Source of the DNA: Ophiothrix spiculata
Taxonomy: Eukaryota > Echinodermata > Ophiuroidea > Amphilepidida > Ophiotrichidae
DNA length: 20,751 nucleotides
Assembly (NCBI GenBank): GCA_000969725.1
Contig: JXSR01S043168.1
Reading direction: 5' to 3' (one strand)
In this document: positions 1 to 9,175 of the stretch, piece by piece
Layout of the letters: every line of letters begins with the position of its first letter
Numbering within the stretch: position 1 is the stretch's first letter
Translations under genes and position numbers: made by a program
The notes under the pieces: generated by a model
Told to the model about the DNA's origin: nothing
What the model saw: only the letters and a program-made list of their open reading frames with translations
The model's database searches: none

Positions 1-994
1 AACCAAGATTGCAACACTCTAAATTTAAATGTCATTTGCTCCCAATTATTGTCATAATTCCACTGGTTTTGGTCCACAAAAAGATTATTAATTATTTAAC
101 TCAACATACAACCTTTAAACTCTTTAAACTCAGTAAACAACAACAATCCAATAAAAGTTACAACTTATTTACATTTAGAAACTAGCAACACTAAAGGTAT
201 TCCCCCGTGACCTCAGGTCAAAGCACAGCAAAACAAACTGACGTATTCTCGGGATTCCCCCTGTGTGAGGGCGCCATACGTATAAAATCACTGTCACGCT
301 ACAATATGAAAAGATCTATGTGTATTTCCCATCATCAAGCAAACCAAATGTAATGGCCAAACAAATGAGTTTGCCAAACAAGGAATTCACTGGTGCATAT
401 CCCCCAAGAGTACCAATGTTATGGCAGGCCTAAATCAACCTAAATCTGTATGGCATGCCACAATGGACATAATTAACCTAAATTATTTAACTCAATTCCA
501 ATCAATGTGACACTTCGTATGTATCAGTTCCAATGGGTCATTCAATAGCACTATAAACAAATTTGAATATTTTCTGATCCTCCGCATTCTTGTATTCTAT
601 GAATGCAATGTTGCTGACAATGGGGTCATCTTTGTATCTCTTTCCTAACTCTTCCTTGGTGCCCACTGCTAGAGCCATACCAGGGACTACTTCCATGCGT
701 TGATAAAGAAGCAAGATGTTTTGATCATTCTACTCTATGACCGAACAGGTCAAGTATGACCCAGTGTGGGTCAGGGTCTGTTTGTGTTCAAATTAGAAGA
801 GATTCTTGAAAGGACTTCATAAAGATAGACATGCATTTGCTTTCATAAGAGACTGCCCTAATAATGCTTCATTTTCCTAAATGAATTAAGTGATTATATT
901 AAAGAGGCTTATCAGCAAACATCTATTATTTACAAAGGTTTTGCATCAGCAATACGTTTGTGAAGATTTTGATTCATCCAGGTATTCAAACATT
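1..994. other. AT-rich non-coding flank
   Basis: Apart from the possible terminal exon at 538-729, I see no exon, RNA gene or transposon end here. A stretch at 898-945 resembles 2034-2080 in direct orientation (shared AAAGAGGCT and AAAGGTTTT blocks), so some ancient repeat sequence may extend into this flank. Confidence 0.4.
538..729 (-). CDS. Unrecognised putative terminal exon, 63 codons plus stop
   Basis: Minus-strand open frame from a possible acceptor (GAGTAG|AATG at 729) to TGA at 540-538. It reads NDQNILLLYQRMEVVPGMAL, then a charged, protein-like stretch (GTKEELGKRYKDD, SNIAFIEYKNAED) and ends FVYSAIE. Composition and codon use look coding rather than repeat-derived: balanced hydrophobic and charged residues and no low complexity. 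The acceptor has a weak pyrimidine tract and I see no nearby polyadenylation signal. I do not recognise the family. It could be the last exon of a gene lying downstream of ARMC1 on the same strand, a processed fragment, or a chance frame. Confidence 0.4.
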   Translation of the reverse strand, partial: NDQNILLLYQRMEVVPGMALAVGTKEELGKRYKDDPIVSNIAFIEYKNAEDQKIFKFVYSAIE

Positions 995-1125
995 AGAAGA
1001 TTATATAAATCAAATCATCTGGACTTCCGTTTTTCATTTGAGTGACAACGTTTCATGCCATCTGATGATCTGGCAGCTTCAGTGCATTATTGACTTGTGA
1101 CAAGATGATGACGTCACAGGTTGAT

Positions 1126-1439
1126 GAACTTAGTGCAACAAATTCTATATATATCGGTAAAAAACAAAACAAACTCTGAACAAGCGCATGTACCAGCAAC
1201 GCAGACCTAGTTTTGGTTGTGGTGACTCAACCGTGTATGAACATCTCCACACGTTTAAACACATCTGTGATAATGAAGATGTGATAGTACTGGACAGAGA
1301 GCACCGATTTTTTGAACGAGGGGTCAAGGAGGCATATACGTTAATTCCGAGGGACCATCCCTTAACAAAGGAGGAGGGCTTCGCCATAACTGAGCGGGGG
1401 CCTACTCATCTGTCTACAACAAGATTACGAAGAGACTAA
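1126..1439 (+). pseudogene. GIY-YIG endonuclease remnant, Penelope-like element
   Basis: 1126-1158 reads ELSATNSIYIG, then a run of extra A residues near 1159-1164 breaks the frame. Translation resumes as KTKQTLNKRMYQQRRP and runs to a stop at 1437-1439. The pattern YIG-x-T-x-x-TL-x-x-R, followed by HLHTFKHICDNEDVIVLDRE and ERGVKEA, is what I know from the C-terminal GIY-YIG-type domain of reverse transcriptase ORFs of Penelope-like elements in marine invertebrates. The frameshift and the absence of any reverse transcriptase upstream make it a dead fragment. The class assignment is from memory of the motif, not a search. Confidence 0.55.
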
Positions 1440-1497
1440 GTTCCGCAACCTGTGACGTCAACATCTCGTCACAGGTCAATGCACAGAAGCCGCCAGA

Positions 1498-1898
1498 CCC
1501 GGGGGGGGGGGGGCCACTTAGCCATACTGTTGTACACATGCGTGAACAGAAAAACACAGAAAAAGGGGGGTATTTTTGTCAAGAGGCACGGTCCGTACGT
1601 TTCGTGTTTAGGGGTCTAAAACACTGATTTTCAACAAAAAGGGGCATATTTTCAAAATTCGACTAAACGTGTTTGGGGGTAATTTTTATACTTTATTCAG
1701 GGCATAGGGTTTAAACTTGTTTAAGGGGTGTTTATTTAGAAAAAAAACTTGCTAAGGGGGTAAAATGAAAGGAATAACGGCGTGAAATCCTTGTTTAGGG
1801 GTCATTTTTAAAGCTACTCGAAAAACGTGTTTAGGGGGTGTTTTGAAAACCTTTGTTCACGCATGTGTACACCATTATAGCTAAGTGGCCCCCCCGGG
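1498..1898. mobile_element. G/C-run-ended non-autonomous element with 8-bp target duplication
   Basis: Begins CCCGGGGG and ends CCCCCGGG; behind the runs the terminal repeats continue as GCCACTTAGC(C/T)ATA and GTACACATGCGTGAACA (imperfect, about 50 nt each). CCGCCAGA flanks it at 1490-1497 and 1899-1906, an 8-bp duplication typical of hAT elements. The interior is a chain of short G-rich units (TTTAGGGG, TTTGGGGG, TTTAAGGGG), no ORF. It inserted into the right arm of the composite element at 995-2004. Confidence 0.85.
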
Positions 1899-2151
1899 CC
1901 GCCAGATCATCAGATGGCTTGACAATGTGTCTAAGATAAGACACGAAACGTCGTCACTCAAAAAAAAAAGGTAAGTCCAGATAATTTGATTTATATAATC
2001 TTCTATTGCATAAGCAATGATTACAATTATAACAAAGAGGCTAAAATAGCACTACCTTCAAATAAAGGTTTTACATATAAAGAATATAATCAGTACTTTA
2101 TAGACCATGCCTATAATTGGAATATTTTGCTGGTGAGGAATAACGAGGCCA

Positions 2152-2403
2152 GGGGTCGATTTCAATAACATTAAGATGCATCGTAGCTAACGAAGGGTTC
2201 AGCTCGTAACTAAAACTAGACTTCACAAAGACGTGAAAACCCTTCGTAAGTGTTCACCGCATCGTAAGATATATGAATTATGCATTAGAAAAATCGAACC
2301 CTTTGTTAACATTGCGTGGGGTCAAAAGGTAGTTTTAGCTAACGATGGGTTTGGGTCTTACGATGGGTTAACGATGCATTTTAACGTTAGTGAAATCGAC
2401 CCC
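2152..2403. mobile_element. 252-bp palindromic MITE, GGGGTCGATTTCA ends
   Basis: Terminal inverted repeats of about 32 nt start GGGGTCGATTTCA(A/C)TAAC and include GATGCATCG toward the inside. Internal copies of CTAACGA(A/T)GGGTT in both orientations extend the foldback. A short open frame across it is an artefact. No clear target duplication is visible. Confidence 0.8.
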
Positions 2404-2642
2404 AGGTATGGTATCATGATGCATTGCGACTGATTCCGTATGTATCTGAGTGTCAATTTGTCACAATGTTGAGAAACCCACAAAGAAATACAAAGCAAGT
2501 AAAAGTTTTTGACAAAACCCTGAGAAGTATTTAATTATTTCAGTGAATAAAATTATATGATCATAAAAGAAGGTACTATCACCTAAAGAAGTACTGAAGT
2601 CAGTGTACTAATCAAGGTGTTTAAGTTGTAAGGGGGAAAGAT

Positions 2643-3007
2643 TCCCACCCGGGGGGGGGGGGGGCACAAGACCCCCTTTTCACGCATTGTCTGCCGCTCC
2701 CTAGACCCCCATTTCAACCACAACCTTTAGTTCGCAAGCCTTATTTTCAAAAATGTTCAGTTCCCTAGCCTCATTTTTTGAAATTTAGTTCCCAAGACCC
2801 CTATTTCAAGCAAAATTTCAAAAATGTTTGCTTCTGGAGCCCAAATATCTAGTTTTTGGTCCCTTAAGTTCTCTAGACCCCCTTTTCAGAGTCAATCTTC
2901 CGTTCCCTAGACTAGAGTTTCAGATATCGGGGCCGCACACCCCTACCAAAACCAAAGTTGGGTGCCCCCCCCCCCCGGTTCCCACCACTTCCCTGGTTAT
3001 GCCACTG
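2643..3007. mobile_element. G-run/C-run-ended element with internal tandem units
   Basis: A run of 14 G (about 2651-2664) followed by CAC faces a run of 12 C near 2975 preceded by GGTG. The interior has degenerate units of 40-50 nt, each like TTCCCTAGACCCCCATTTCA. The right flank ends GGTTATGCCACTG, similar to the GGCTACGCCACTG end of the hAT-like element at 14544-14927, so the two may belong to one broad family. Ends are approximate; no target duplication found. Confidence 0.6.
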
Positions 3008-3790
3008 ATCACTGGAATAAATGCTTACTAAACCAAGTAAAAATGTTTACATATTCCGTTAATTCCTGTCACTTCATTTGAAAACAGCTATGACCCTCAA
3101 AAGGGTTGCAACCCATAGTTAGGGAACCGTTAGACTATTAAAATTCAAAGTGATGCCTAACAGAAGGGGCACCAGAAATGTTTTTGTGGGATGTGATTAA
3201 AGGGAGCGGTCATGAAGACTATTTTTGGGTTTCTCTTTGAAAAGGGCCTCAATCCAATTCCTTAGCACGCCTTTTTCGCCAAAACCTCATAGTTTCATAA
3301 TATTCGGACAATTTGATTGCTTTTAACTTATGACAGATTGTAGGCTTGAAACTTCAGTTCTTATTGAATTACAAATAATGTTGTATTATAAATATTTGTG
3401 CTAATTTGCCTGCCAAAAACGGTTGAGCACGGCCATGACTCACAAATGCAGTGGAAACAATTTCTCTTTTGATAATTAAAAATTGTTTGGATTCAGTCTT
3501 TCCTGAGCAGATTGAGGGTATTTACCCTTAAAATACAAATTTGTTTTTGTCCCCGCTGAACTTTGAGTAAATTGATTGGTTTATTGGTTTCGTGTGGAAT
3601 GAATCAATGCCTCTCAGCCCACTTTCATACTGACAGTTCTTAGTAGCAATGATCTTTCAAATGTAATTGACTAAATGCATCTGATGCATTTCAAAATATT
3701 TTGATATATAAGTGTCTTATAAACATAAAATGATATGGAACTCTAGGTTTTATCATGATTTTGTGTTATACGGTGAATATTACAATACGA
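3008..3790. other. Non-coding interval, nothing recognised
   Basis: AT-rich sequence with stops in all frames and no exon pattern, RNA fold or inverted repeat that I can support. Confidence 0.5.
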
Positions 3791-4131
3791 GACTGTCCAT
3801 CCCAAATGAGCCGTAAATGCAGCCCCGAGATCTCGCCATTTTCACTTTTATCATATTTGCAAAGACCATTTTATAAGGATTAAAATGACACCTAAATAAT
3901 CTTTACTTGATTTCCCTATATTTTCTGTTGATAGTCCTCAAAATATACAGATATATTTCATATTTCCGATCATTTTCTTGAAATGAAACTTTGCTGGTGT
4001 TTTGAGGTAAGCATAAGGATTGTGAATCTGTCAAAAAATCAATTTCGGCAAATTACGACTTTGACATGTATTTTCACCTGTAGCACAAAATGAAGTTTGC
4101 TGCATTTACGGCTCATTTGGAATGGACGGTC
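3791..4131. mobile_element. 341-bp MITE, GAC(T/C)GTCCAT ends (copy 1)
   Basis: 33-nt terminal inverted repeats, GAC(T/C)GTCCAT(C/T)CCAAATGAGC then CGTAAATGCAGC, with only two mismatches. No ORF. A second, more decayed copy of the right part lies at about 14360-14973, so this is a dispersed family. Confidence 0.85.
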
Positions 4132-4683
4132 ATATATGAAAAATTCCCCGTTGTGGGACCACACAATAAGTCATTTTATTAGTTTGTGTTATCCATCACT
4201 AATATTATACAAGTTCTGCAGTGCCAGGGACTTGAAAATTAATTTTGTGTTATCAGAGCTTTCAATAGACTTGTGAGTTAAAGAGATTTTAATGTAATTT
4301 TAAAGTAATTGACCACTTTCACATGTTCCATAATGGCCTCTGAGAGTACCGTGAATATGGGTTTTTCCTCGATCCACCACTGTTTTGTACAAATCATATG
4401 TGATGGCTCACCCCGAAAGGGGGGACTTTGCAGATGATATCAATTTTGATTTTATCATTTCATCTGTTACAGCACTTTCTAAGCTTTTAAATAACACCTT
4501 ACTTGTTGAAATTGATCAAGGCGATCAAATTTTACAACAGAAAATCTACTGGAAATTTATTTTCTTTATTTTTTGCTGGCTATTTTCATCAGTTTCTCGA
4601 AAAGTGTTCTGTTGCAAAATCCCCTTTTCAGGGTGAGTCATCACATATATGGTTACTTGGAATTTTTATTGGGGAATAGGGAT
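4132..4683. other. Non-coding interval
   Basis: No recognisable gene. A 4385-4636 open frame has no protein-family features. Sequence is AT-rich with no clear inverted repeats. Confidence 0.45.
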
Positions 4684-4986
4684 ACGCCGCCATCTTGTGT
4701 CGCTCATGAAGCAGAGTTATGCACTTCTGGATATATTCGGAGTTTGGCCCGATATACAGGCAGATCCCGTAAATCTTCACTTGACGCATATATAGCATGT
4801 GCATCTTGTTTCATGCGTGTTTGCGTTTCAAGAAGTGTGTAATGCGACTTGCATTCTCTAATCAAAGTATGCCATTTTTCCCGCTAATCTGTAGCGAAGA
4901 CTCTCGAAGTGTTGCACGCGGAGCCGTAAAATGCCGGAGGTACAATAACTCACCCTCCATGAGCGACAATCCAAGATGGCTGCCGT
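4684..4986. mobile_element. MITE whose ends carry YY1-like CCATCTTG motifs
   Basis: Inverted ends at 4684-4709 and 4956-4986 share GCCATCTTG and TGTCGCTCATG. CGCCGCCATCTTG is close to the YY1 recognition core. The interior is richer in CpG than its surroundings. Open frames over it are on repeat sequence and not credible genes. Confidence 0.7.
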
Positions 4987-5560
4987 CCCATAGGATTTAC
5001 ACGGCAGTGAAATCAAAATGGCTGCGAGTACTTGTTCCGCTTTTTAAATTTCTTGTTACTTGTGCAGAAGTATACCCATAGTTTTGGTACTTTTAGCGTT
5101 CATTATGGGACATGCGAAAGGGGTCTGTAATATGGAACCTCTTTAACACAAAAAACTGTGGGATCACACATTTTAATTTGTGTTGTAAGGATTTCATATT
5201 ATCCATCAAATACAAATTAAAAATCAATCAGTTCTACTGCATGAACATTGGCATGAATTTCTTGTTTAATGAATTTCTGTATATGGTTAGATAAATTTAA
5301 TGAGTTTTTATTTATCTATTTTAAAATGTGTATTTTTACCATGTCAAATGATATAAAGTTGTTCAAAACTTTCATTTTGAATAATAAAATATTTCAAAGG
5401 ATGTGTTGCTTCAGTTTATCAATTAAAGTTGTCAGTTTGATCTATGTTTTATGGTCACAGGGGGGGGGGGAGGGGGCCGGTAATCAGAAACACACCAAAA
5501 CAACCAGAACTGTTTTAATACTTAAATATACTTGCAATGGCAAATGAATATGGTATAAAG
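4987..5560. other. Non-coding interval with a G-run
   Basis: AT-rich sequence without a supported gene. A run GGGGGGGGGGAGGGGG near 5461 recalls the G-run ends of the elements at 1498 and 2643, but no partner C-run is present nearby. Confidence 0.4.
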
Positions 5561-6144
5561 TAAAAGTATACATTTTTAGAAGCAGATTTTTACCCTGAAC
5601 ATATTGGTGATATCGGTTTTTGGCCAAAAATGCCAAAAAACATATTTTTGCCCCAAAATTTCTGGAAAGCCTTTACCTAAAATTTGCATTCGTGAAATTT
5701 TGAACTTTTTTGCTTTTTGGAATTTGTCTAGGAAGGGTTTTCTCAAATTTATGAGTTTGATCTTATTTTTTGAAAAATTTTGGGATTTTTTGCATTTATT
5801 GGTCAAAAACCGATATCACGTCATATCAACCTTTATTCAACAACATGTGAAATACAAAGGCCGAGAATCTGACTGGACAAGATTCGACACAGGGTTGCAC
5901 AAAATACAAAAATATATTAAACAACAATAGAAGCACAAGGAACAAGAAATGGATACAATCGAATGGTGATCAAGAAGGATCTCGGCATGGGAAAAAGTCC
6001 AATCATGAGTGGACTAGGAGCTGGTTATCTGATCCCCAGGCTGGCTCATGCCTAGCATTCCAGATAGTATAGCTGGTCAGGAGTGCAACCTTGCTGAGTT
6101 CCTATGTTCAGGGTAAAACTGCGCTTCTAAAATGTATACTTTTA
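5561..6144. mobile_element. 584-bp non-autonomous DNA element with about 40-nt inverted ends
   Basis: 5561-5602 (TAAAAGTATACATTTTTAGA...ACCCTGAACAT) pairs with 6104-6144 at high identity. An inner palindrome (5607-5820) sits directly against the left end, which suggests one element inside another. No transposase-like ORF; the open frames at 5576-5930 follow the palindrome. Confidence 0.85.
5607..5820. repeat. Nested long hairpin with GTGATATCGG ends
   Basis: 5607-5632 (GTGATATCGGTTTTTGGCCA then AAAATGC) pairs with 5792-5820. Pairing continues inward in patches (CCCCAAAATTT with AAATTTTGGG), so most of the 214 bp can fold back. Likely a MITE inserted in, or captured by, the outer element. Confidence 0.8.
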
Positions 6145-6469
6145 TATAGTTTATGCAATTAGTTTGAAAGTTACAAAGTACAAAAACAGTTCATGCTAGT
6201 TGAAGGTCTAACCCAGCCTTAAGAACAGGAACTTTGCATTTGTTGGCATAGATATGATTACCATGAAGGAACACCATTTTACATGGAGTGATAAAGGTTG
6301 GGATCTTCCTCCTAAATTTGCATTAGTTTTGATGGAAGAGAGGAGTGTGTGTAAATTAAGGTTTCAATTTAAAGTTGGGTGTAAGTTTTCAATGTGTGGG
6401 TTTTTTTTAATTTTTCAAAGTTGGCCTTTCCAAGTGGTAAATTGTCTCTTTGGCCCATATTCACAACAG

Positions 6470-6863
6470 TTAAAGGCTAGATATACTTCCGTCATTTTTG
6501 AAGTTCGTAGACATTTTCATTCAGAATTTTTCTCATGGTGATTGGTTTTTAACAATGGTGTAAACTTTCATGCTGAATCAACATTTTCTATGTACAATTT
6601 CACCATTGTGTAACACATATTCCATCATTGCAAGAAGAGATTAGCTCACCATGAGTAGATCTAGCTCATAGAATCAATATTAAACATTACACTTGAAAAT
6701 GTGCAATGGGGTGAAAAATAGGTCTCCATGTAATACATTCTTCATAACATGAAAATATAGAATGCAAATCCTCATTCAGAATAAACAGTTTACTCCATTG
6801 TAGAAAATTTACACCAATGATAAACTTTTGAATGAAAATGACGAAGTATATCTAGCCCTTTAA
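6470..6863. mobile_element. TTAA-flanked MITE (piggyBac-like target)
   Basis: TTAA at 6470-6473 and 6860-6863 flank inverted ends reading AGG(G)CTAGATATACTTC(C)GTCATT, about 25 nt. Further inside, imperfect inverted pairs around CACCAT(T)GT(T/A) continue the symmetry. TTAA target duplication is the hallmark of piggyBac-type elements; no transposase is present. The open frame 6254-6541 crosses the left end and is not a gene. Confidence 0.8.
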
Positions 6864-6871
6864 TCCAGACT

Positions 6872-7224
6872 CCAGGAATAACTTTATTCCAGGATTTCTC
6901 ATTCTTGGGACAGAGACAGCCCACAGTCCTGAACCAAGTTGAATTTGACAAAGCCTGGAAAAACTAGTGCATGGAATAAATAATTCTTCATTCGCCAATA
7001 CCAAATGACGACATCAATTGAATGATTACTGGACCTGATCTTTACTTTTGTAGTGGGTCTTTGGACCTGTCTTTCATATTCTTCGACATTGGGTCTGGGT
7101 ACCGGTATCCATTGGATAATAATTGTCCTATTTATTTCATGCTTTGTCTCCCCTACCAGTTCCAAGAACAGGTGATTAAAAAACAAGAGAAAAAATGAAT
7201 ATTCCTGGAATAAAGTTATTCCCC
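6872..7224. mobile_element. MITE with GGAATAACTTTATTCCAGGA ends
   Basis: The block GGAATAACTTTATTCCAGGA at 6875-6894 is repeated in inverse at 7203-7222. The end sequence is itself a near palindrome (GGAATAACTTTATTCC). It starts eight bases after the TTAA element. The minus-strand open frame at 6899-7243 lies wholly on it and shows no family features. Confidence 0.8.
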
Positions 7225-7264
7225 TTTTGTGAATACAGGCCAAGAGATTTATCAGAGGTAAGAT

Positions 7265-7656
7265 CAGTTTGGGAAAGGTCGTAATTCATTCACACTAACT
7301 TTGAATAAATTTTTGGATCAACCTATGAAAATCTGAGAACTTTTTAAAGCATTTTAATATTGGATGGGACCTATTCTAAAAATTTATCTATGAAATTTTG
7401 AATTATATCTGCAGAAAATTTTTGAAAATATTTAAAAAAAACCAGAACAATTTTCCGCAGATAGAATTCAAAATTTATTGTTAAATTTTTAGAATAGGTC
7501 CCATTCAATATGAAAATGCTTTAAAATGTTCTCCGATTTTCATAGGTTGCTCCAAAAATTGATTTAAAGTTAACATGAATGAATTCCTTTACTGTACAGT
7601 GAAGGAATTCTATGTGAAAATTGAACCGTAAAGGAATTAAGCTCTTTCCCAAACTG
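7265..7656. mobile_element. 392-bp foldback element, CAGTTTGGGAAAG ends, very long arms
   Basis: Ends CAGTTTGGGAAAG at 7265 and its inverse ending at 7656. Two inner arms of about 145 nt (7281-7427 and 7452-7587) are about 85 percent alike by eye, with shared blocks GGGACCTATTCTAAAAATTTA and CAACCTATGAAAATC. A second palindrome, GAATTCCTT...AAGGAATTC, sits at 7581-7610. The flanks (AGGTAAGAT and AGGTAGGGA) hint at a decayed 9-base target duplication. Confidence 0.85.
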
Positions 7657-7723
7657 AGGTAGGGTAGGGAGATTGAACTCTTGGGTGACTGATGACATCA
7701 GAACTAGTTGAAACAAACCATTA

Positions 7724-7851
7724 AAACTTTCACCAAATTCAGGTAGACAAAAGTTCACACAAAAAAAATACCCTGTTTTTTGCAAGTAACACTCCCAGGT
7801 CTTTTTTTTTTTTTTGGTGAACTTTTGTCTACCTGAATTTGGTGAAAGTTT
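7724..7851. repeat. Hairpin repeat, 35-nt arms
   Basis: AACTTTCACCAAATTCAGGT plus AGACAAAAGTTCAC at about 7725-7759 pairs almost perfectly with 7814-7850, around a 50-base spacer with an A-run and a T-run. The open frame through it (7570-7854, minus) reads a repeat. Confidence 0.85.
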
Positions 7852-8648
7852 CATGATATTTGGATTGATTTTGCAACAGCATTTACAAAATGTTGTATAC
7901 GGGTATTTGCATTAAACAAACATAAATCTTGAATAAATAAAATAAACAACATTGATGTAAACTATTTTAAACAGTTTTTCCTGGCCAATTTTTGAAAAGA
8001 AAAAAAGATCCAACCTACCATCATTTTCACCCTTAAAGGGCAAGTTATCAACTTTTTTTTTTGCCCAACAACAGATTGCCCGGCAGTATGCATTAGGTAG
8101 TATGCATAGATGTACACATCAATCCGGATCTTCTTTTTAAAAAACTTGGAGCACATCTGATCAACTTTGGTATTACACAAGATTTGGGATTAAATTCCTT
8201 CTTACATCAAAATATCTGCGGTGATTTTGCTTGAGACGTCATACCCCCATTTTATTAGTTTAAAATTATACTTGGCTAGCATAGCAACAGGAAAATCTAA
8301 TTGGCTCATGTCAACTGGATTCATATGTTGTCAAGGTATTGACTTTGAGTAAAGAAATTGCCAAGCAGAGGAGTTGAATGTAACCACTGATAATGGAACA
8401 ATATAATTGAAATGGGTAGAACAGGAATATAAATCTGCACTGTGGAACAGTCTTATTTTCATGTTGTACTTAAAACATACATAACATACAAAATATCTGC
8501 TATTTTCAACCTAATTTATTTGTTACTAAAAATCATCTATGATAAAGATACAAGATTCAAATATACATATTTACACAATATAAATGTTTGCTTCTTCAAA
8601 AAGATCTGGGAAAATTTTAACCACACGAATGATTATCAGTTCTATGCA
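7852..8648. other. Non-coding interval downstream of ARMC1
   Basis: AT-rich. Contains the candidate ARMC1 polyadenylation signals and otherwise no supported feature. Confidence 0.45.
8515..8520 (-). promoter_or_regulatory. Candidate ARMC1 polyadenylation signal
   Basis: TTTATT on the plus strand is AATAAA on the minus strand. It is the first canonical signal I find downstream of the ARMC1 stop, giving a 3'UTR of about 640 nt. A second lies at 8256-8251. Variant signals closer to the stop are not excluded. Confidence 0.3.
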
Positions 8649-8649
8649 T

Positions 8650-9175
8650 ACAGTCCACATCTCATGCAGTGATGCACTGATTACCAGTAGAAGCTTTTAA
8701 AACTACCGCGATACCGGTACTTCAAAAAGTATGATCCGAGAAACTTCCAAACACATGCCTGATTGCAAAGACTAAAAAGATCAGTGCACTTCTCTGCATA
8801 GAGTCAATATCTCATGCACATACAGTAGAAGCTTAATCATTGTTGAGGTATAGACGAGTTGACACTAATGTTTATAAACAAGGGTAAGGAGCTAGTCCAC
8901 AGATATGCATGAGGGAACAACAAATGATTGCTGCACATTTCAATAGCCCTACTTGATTTGGCGTGAATTTTGAAAGCATGTGTCCCAAATAAAGCCTTCT
9001 GCGCACGCATAGTGCCGGGCAAGGAACAATGGATATGACCGCGCACACGGCCATGCATGACGTCCTGTCAACTCATCTATAGTTAGGTGTAAAAACGATG
9101 GAAAATTGAAACAGTATTGCATGCCTGATTACAGCACAGTTCTCTGCATAGAGTCAATATCACCAGTAGAAGCTT
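8650..9175. repeat. Three decayed copies of the ARMC1 stop-codon/3'UTR segment
   Basis: The motif GTAGAAGCTT, which on the minus strand encodes the ARMC1 C-terminal residues, occurs at 9166-9175, 8825-8834 and 8689-8698. Copies 1 and 2 also share TCTCTGCATAGAGTCAATAT (9141-9160 and 8791-8810) and CATGCCTGATT. Copy 3 shares ACATCTCATGCA and CTGATTACCAGTAGAAGCTT. They are in the same orientation, so the end of the last exon seems to have been duplicated downstream. Confidence 0.7.
8849..9081. mobile_element. 233-bp MITE in the ARMC1 3'UTR, TATAGA(C/T)GAGTTGACA ends
   Basis: Inverted ends TATAGACGAGTTGACA (8849-8864) and its inverse ending at 9081. It lies between copies 1 and 2 of the duplicated 3' segment. 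GC-richer than the flanks. Open frames at 8837-9058 are on this repeat. Confidence 0.75.

Larger units (their letters stand above)
995..2004. mobile_element. Composite inverted-repeat element carrying a Penelope-like fragment
   Basis: Long imperfect inverted arms: 995-1120 pairs with 1440-1497 continued at 1899-2004. Shared blocks include AGAAGATTATATAAATCAAA at the outer end, CTGATGATCTGGC, and TGACGTCACAGG at the inner edge. The right arm is interrupted by the element at 1498-1898; removing that element restores the pairing. The interior (about 320 nt) holds a GIY-YIG-like coding remnant. Inverted arms around a Penelope-like fragment could come from two head-to-head copies or from the unusual terminal repeats of that class. 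Confidence 0.7.

Noticed and set aside
1050-1975. Hammerhead ribozyme in the Penelope-like arms (CTGATGA, GAAAC)
   Set aside because: CTGATGA at 1061 and GAAAC near 1954 are present, but on opposite strands and without the required stem order, so I cannot build the fold.
1986-2168. 60-residue plus-strand open frame
   Set aside because: Starts in the arm of an inverted element and ends in the next MITE; Asn/Tyr-rich AT composition and no family match.
5604-5930. 108-residue plus-strand open frame and its reverse partner
   Set aside because: Open on both strands because the sequence is a palindrome; low-complexity Phe/Lys/Leu composition.
6899-7243. 114-residue minus-strand open frame
   Set aside because: Lies wholly on an inverted-repeat element, with no family motif.
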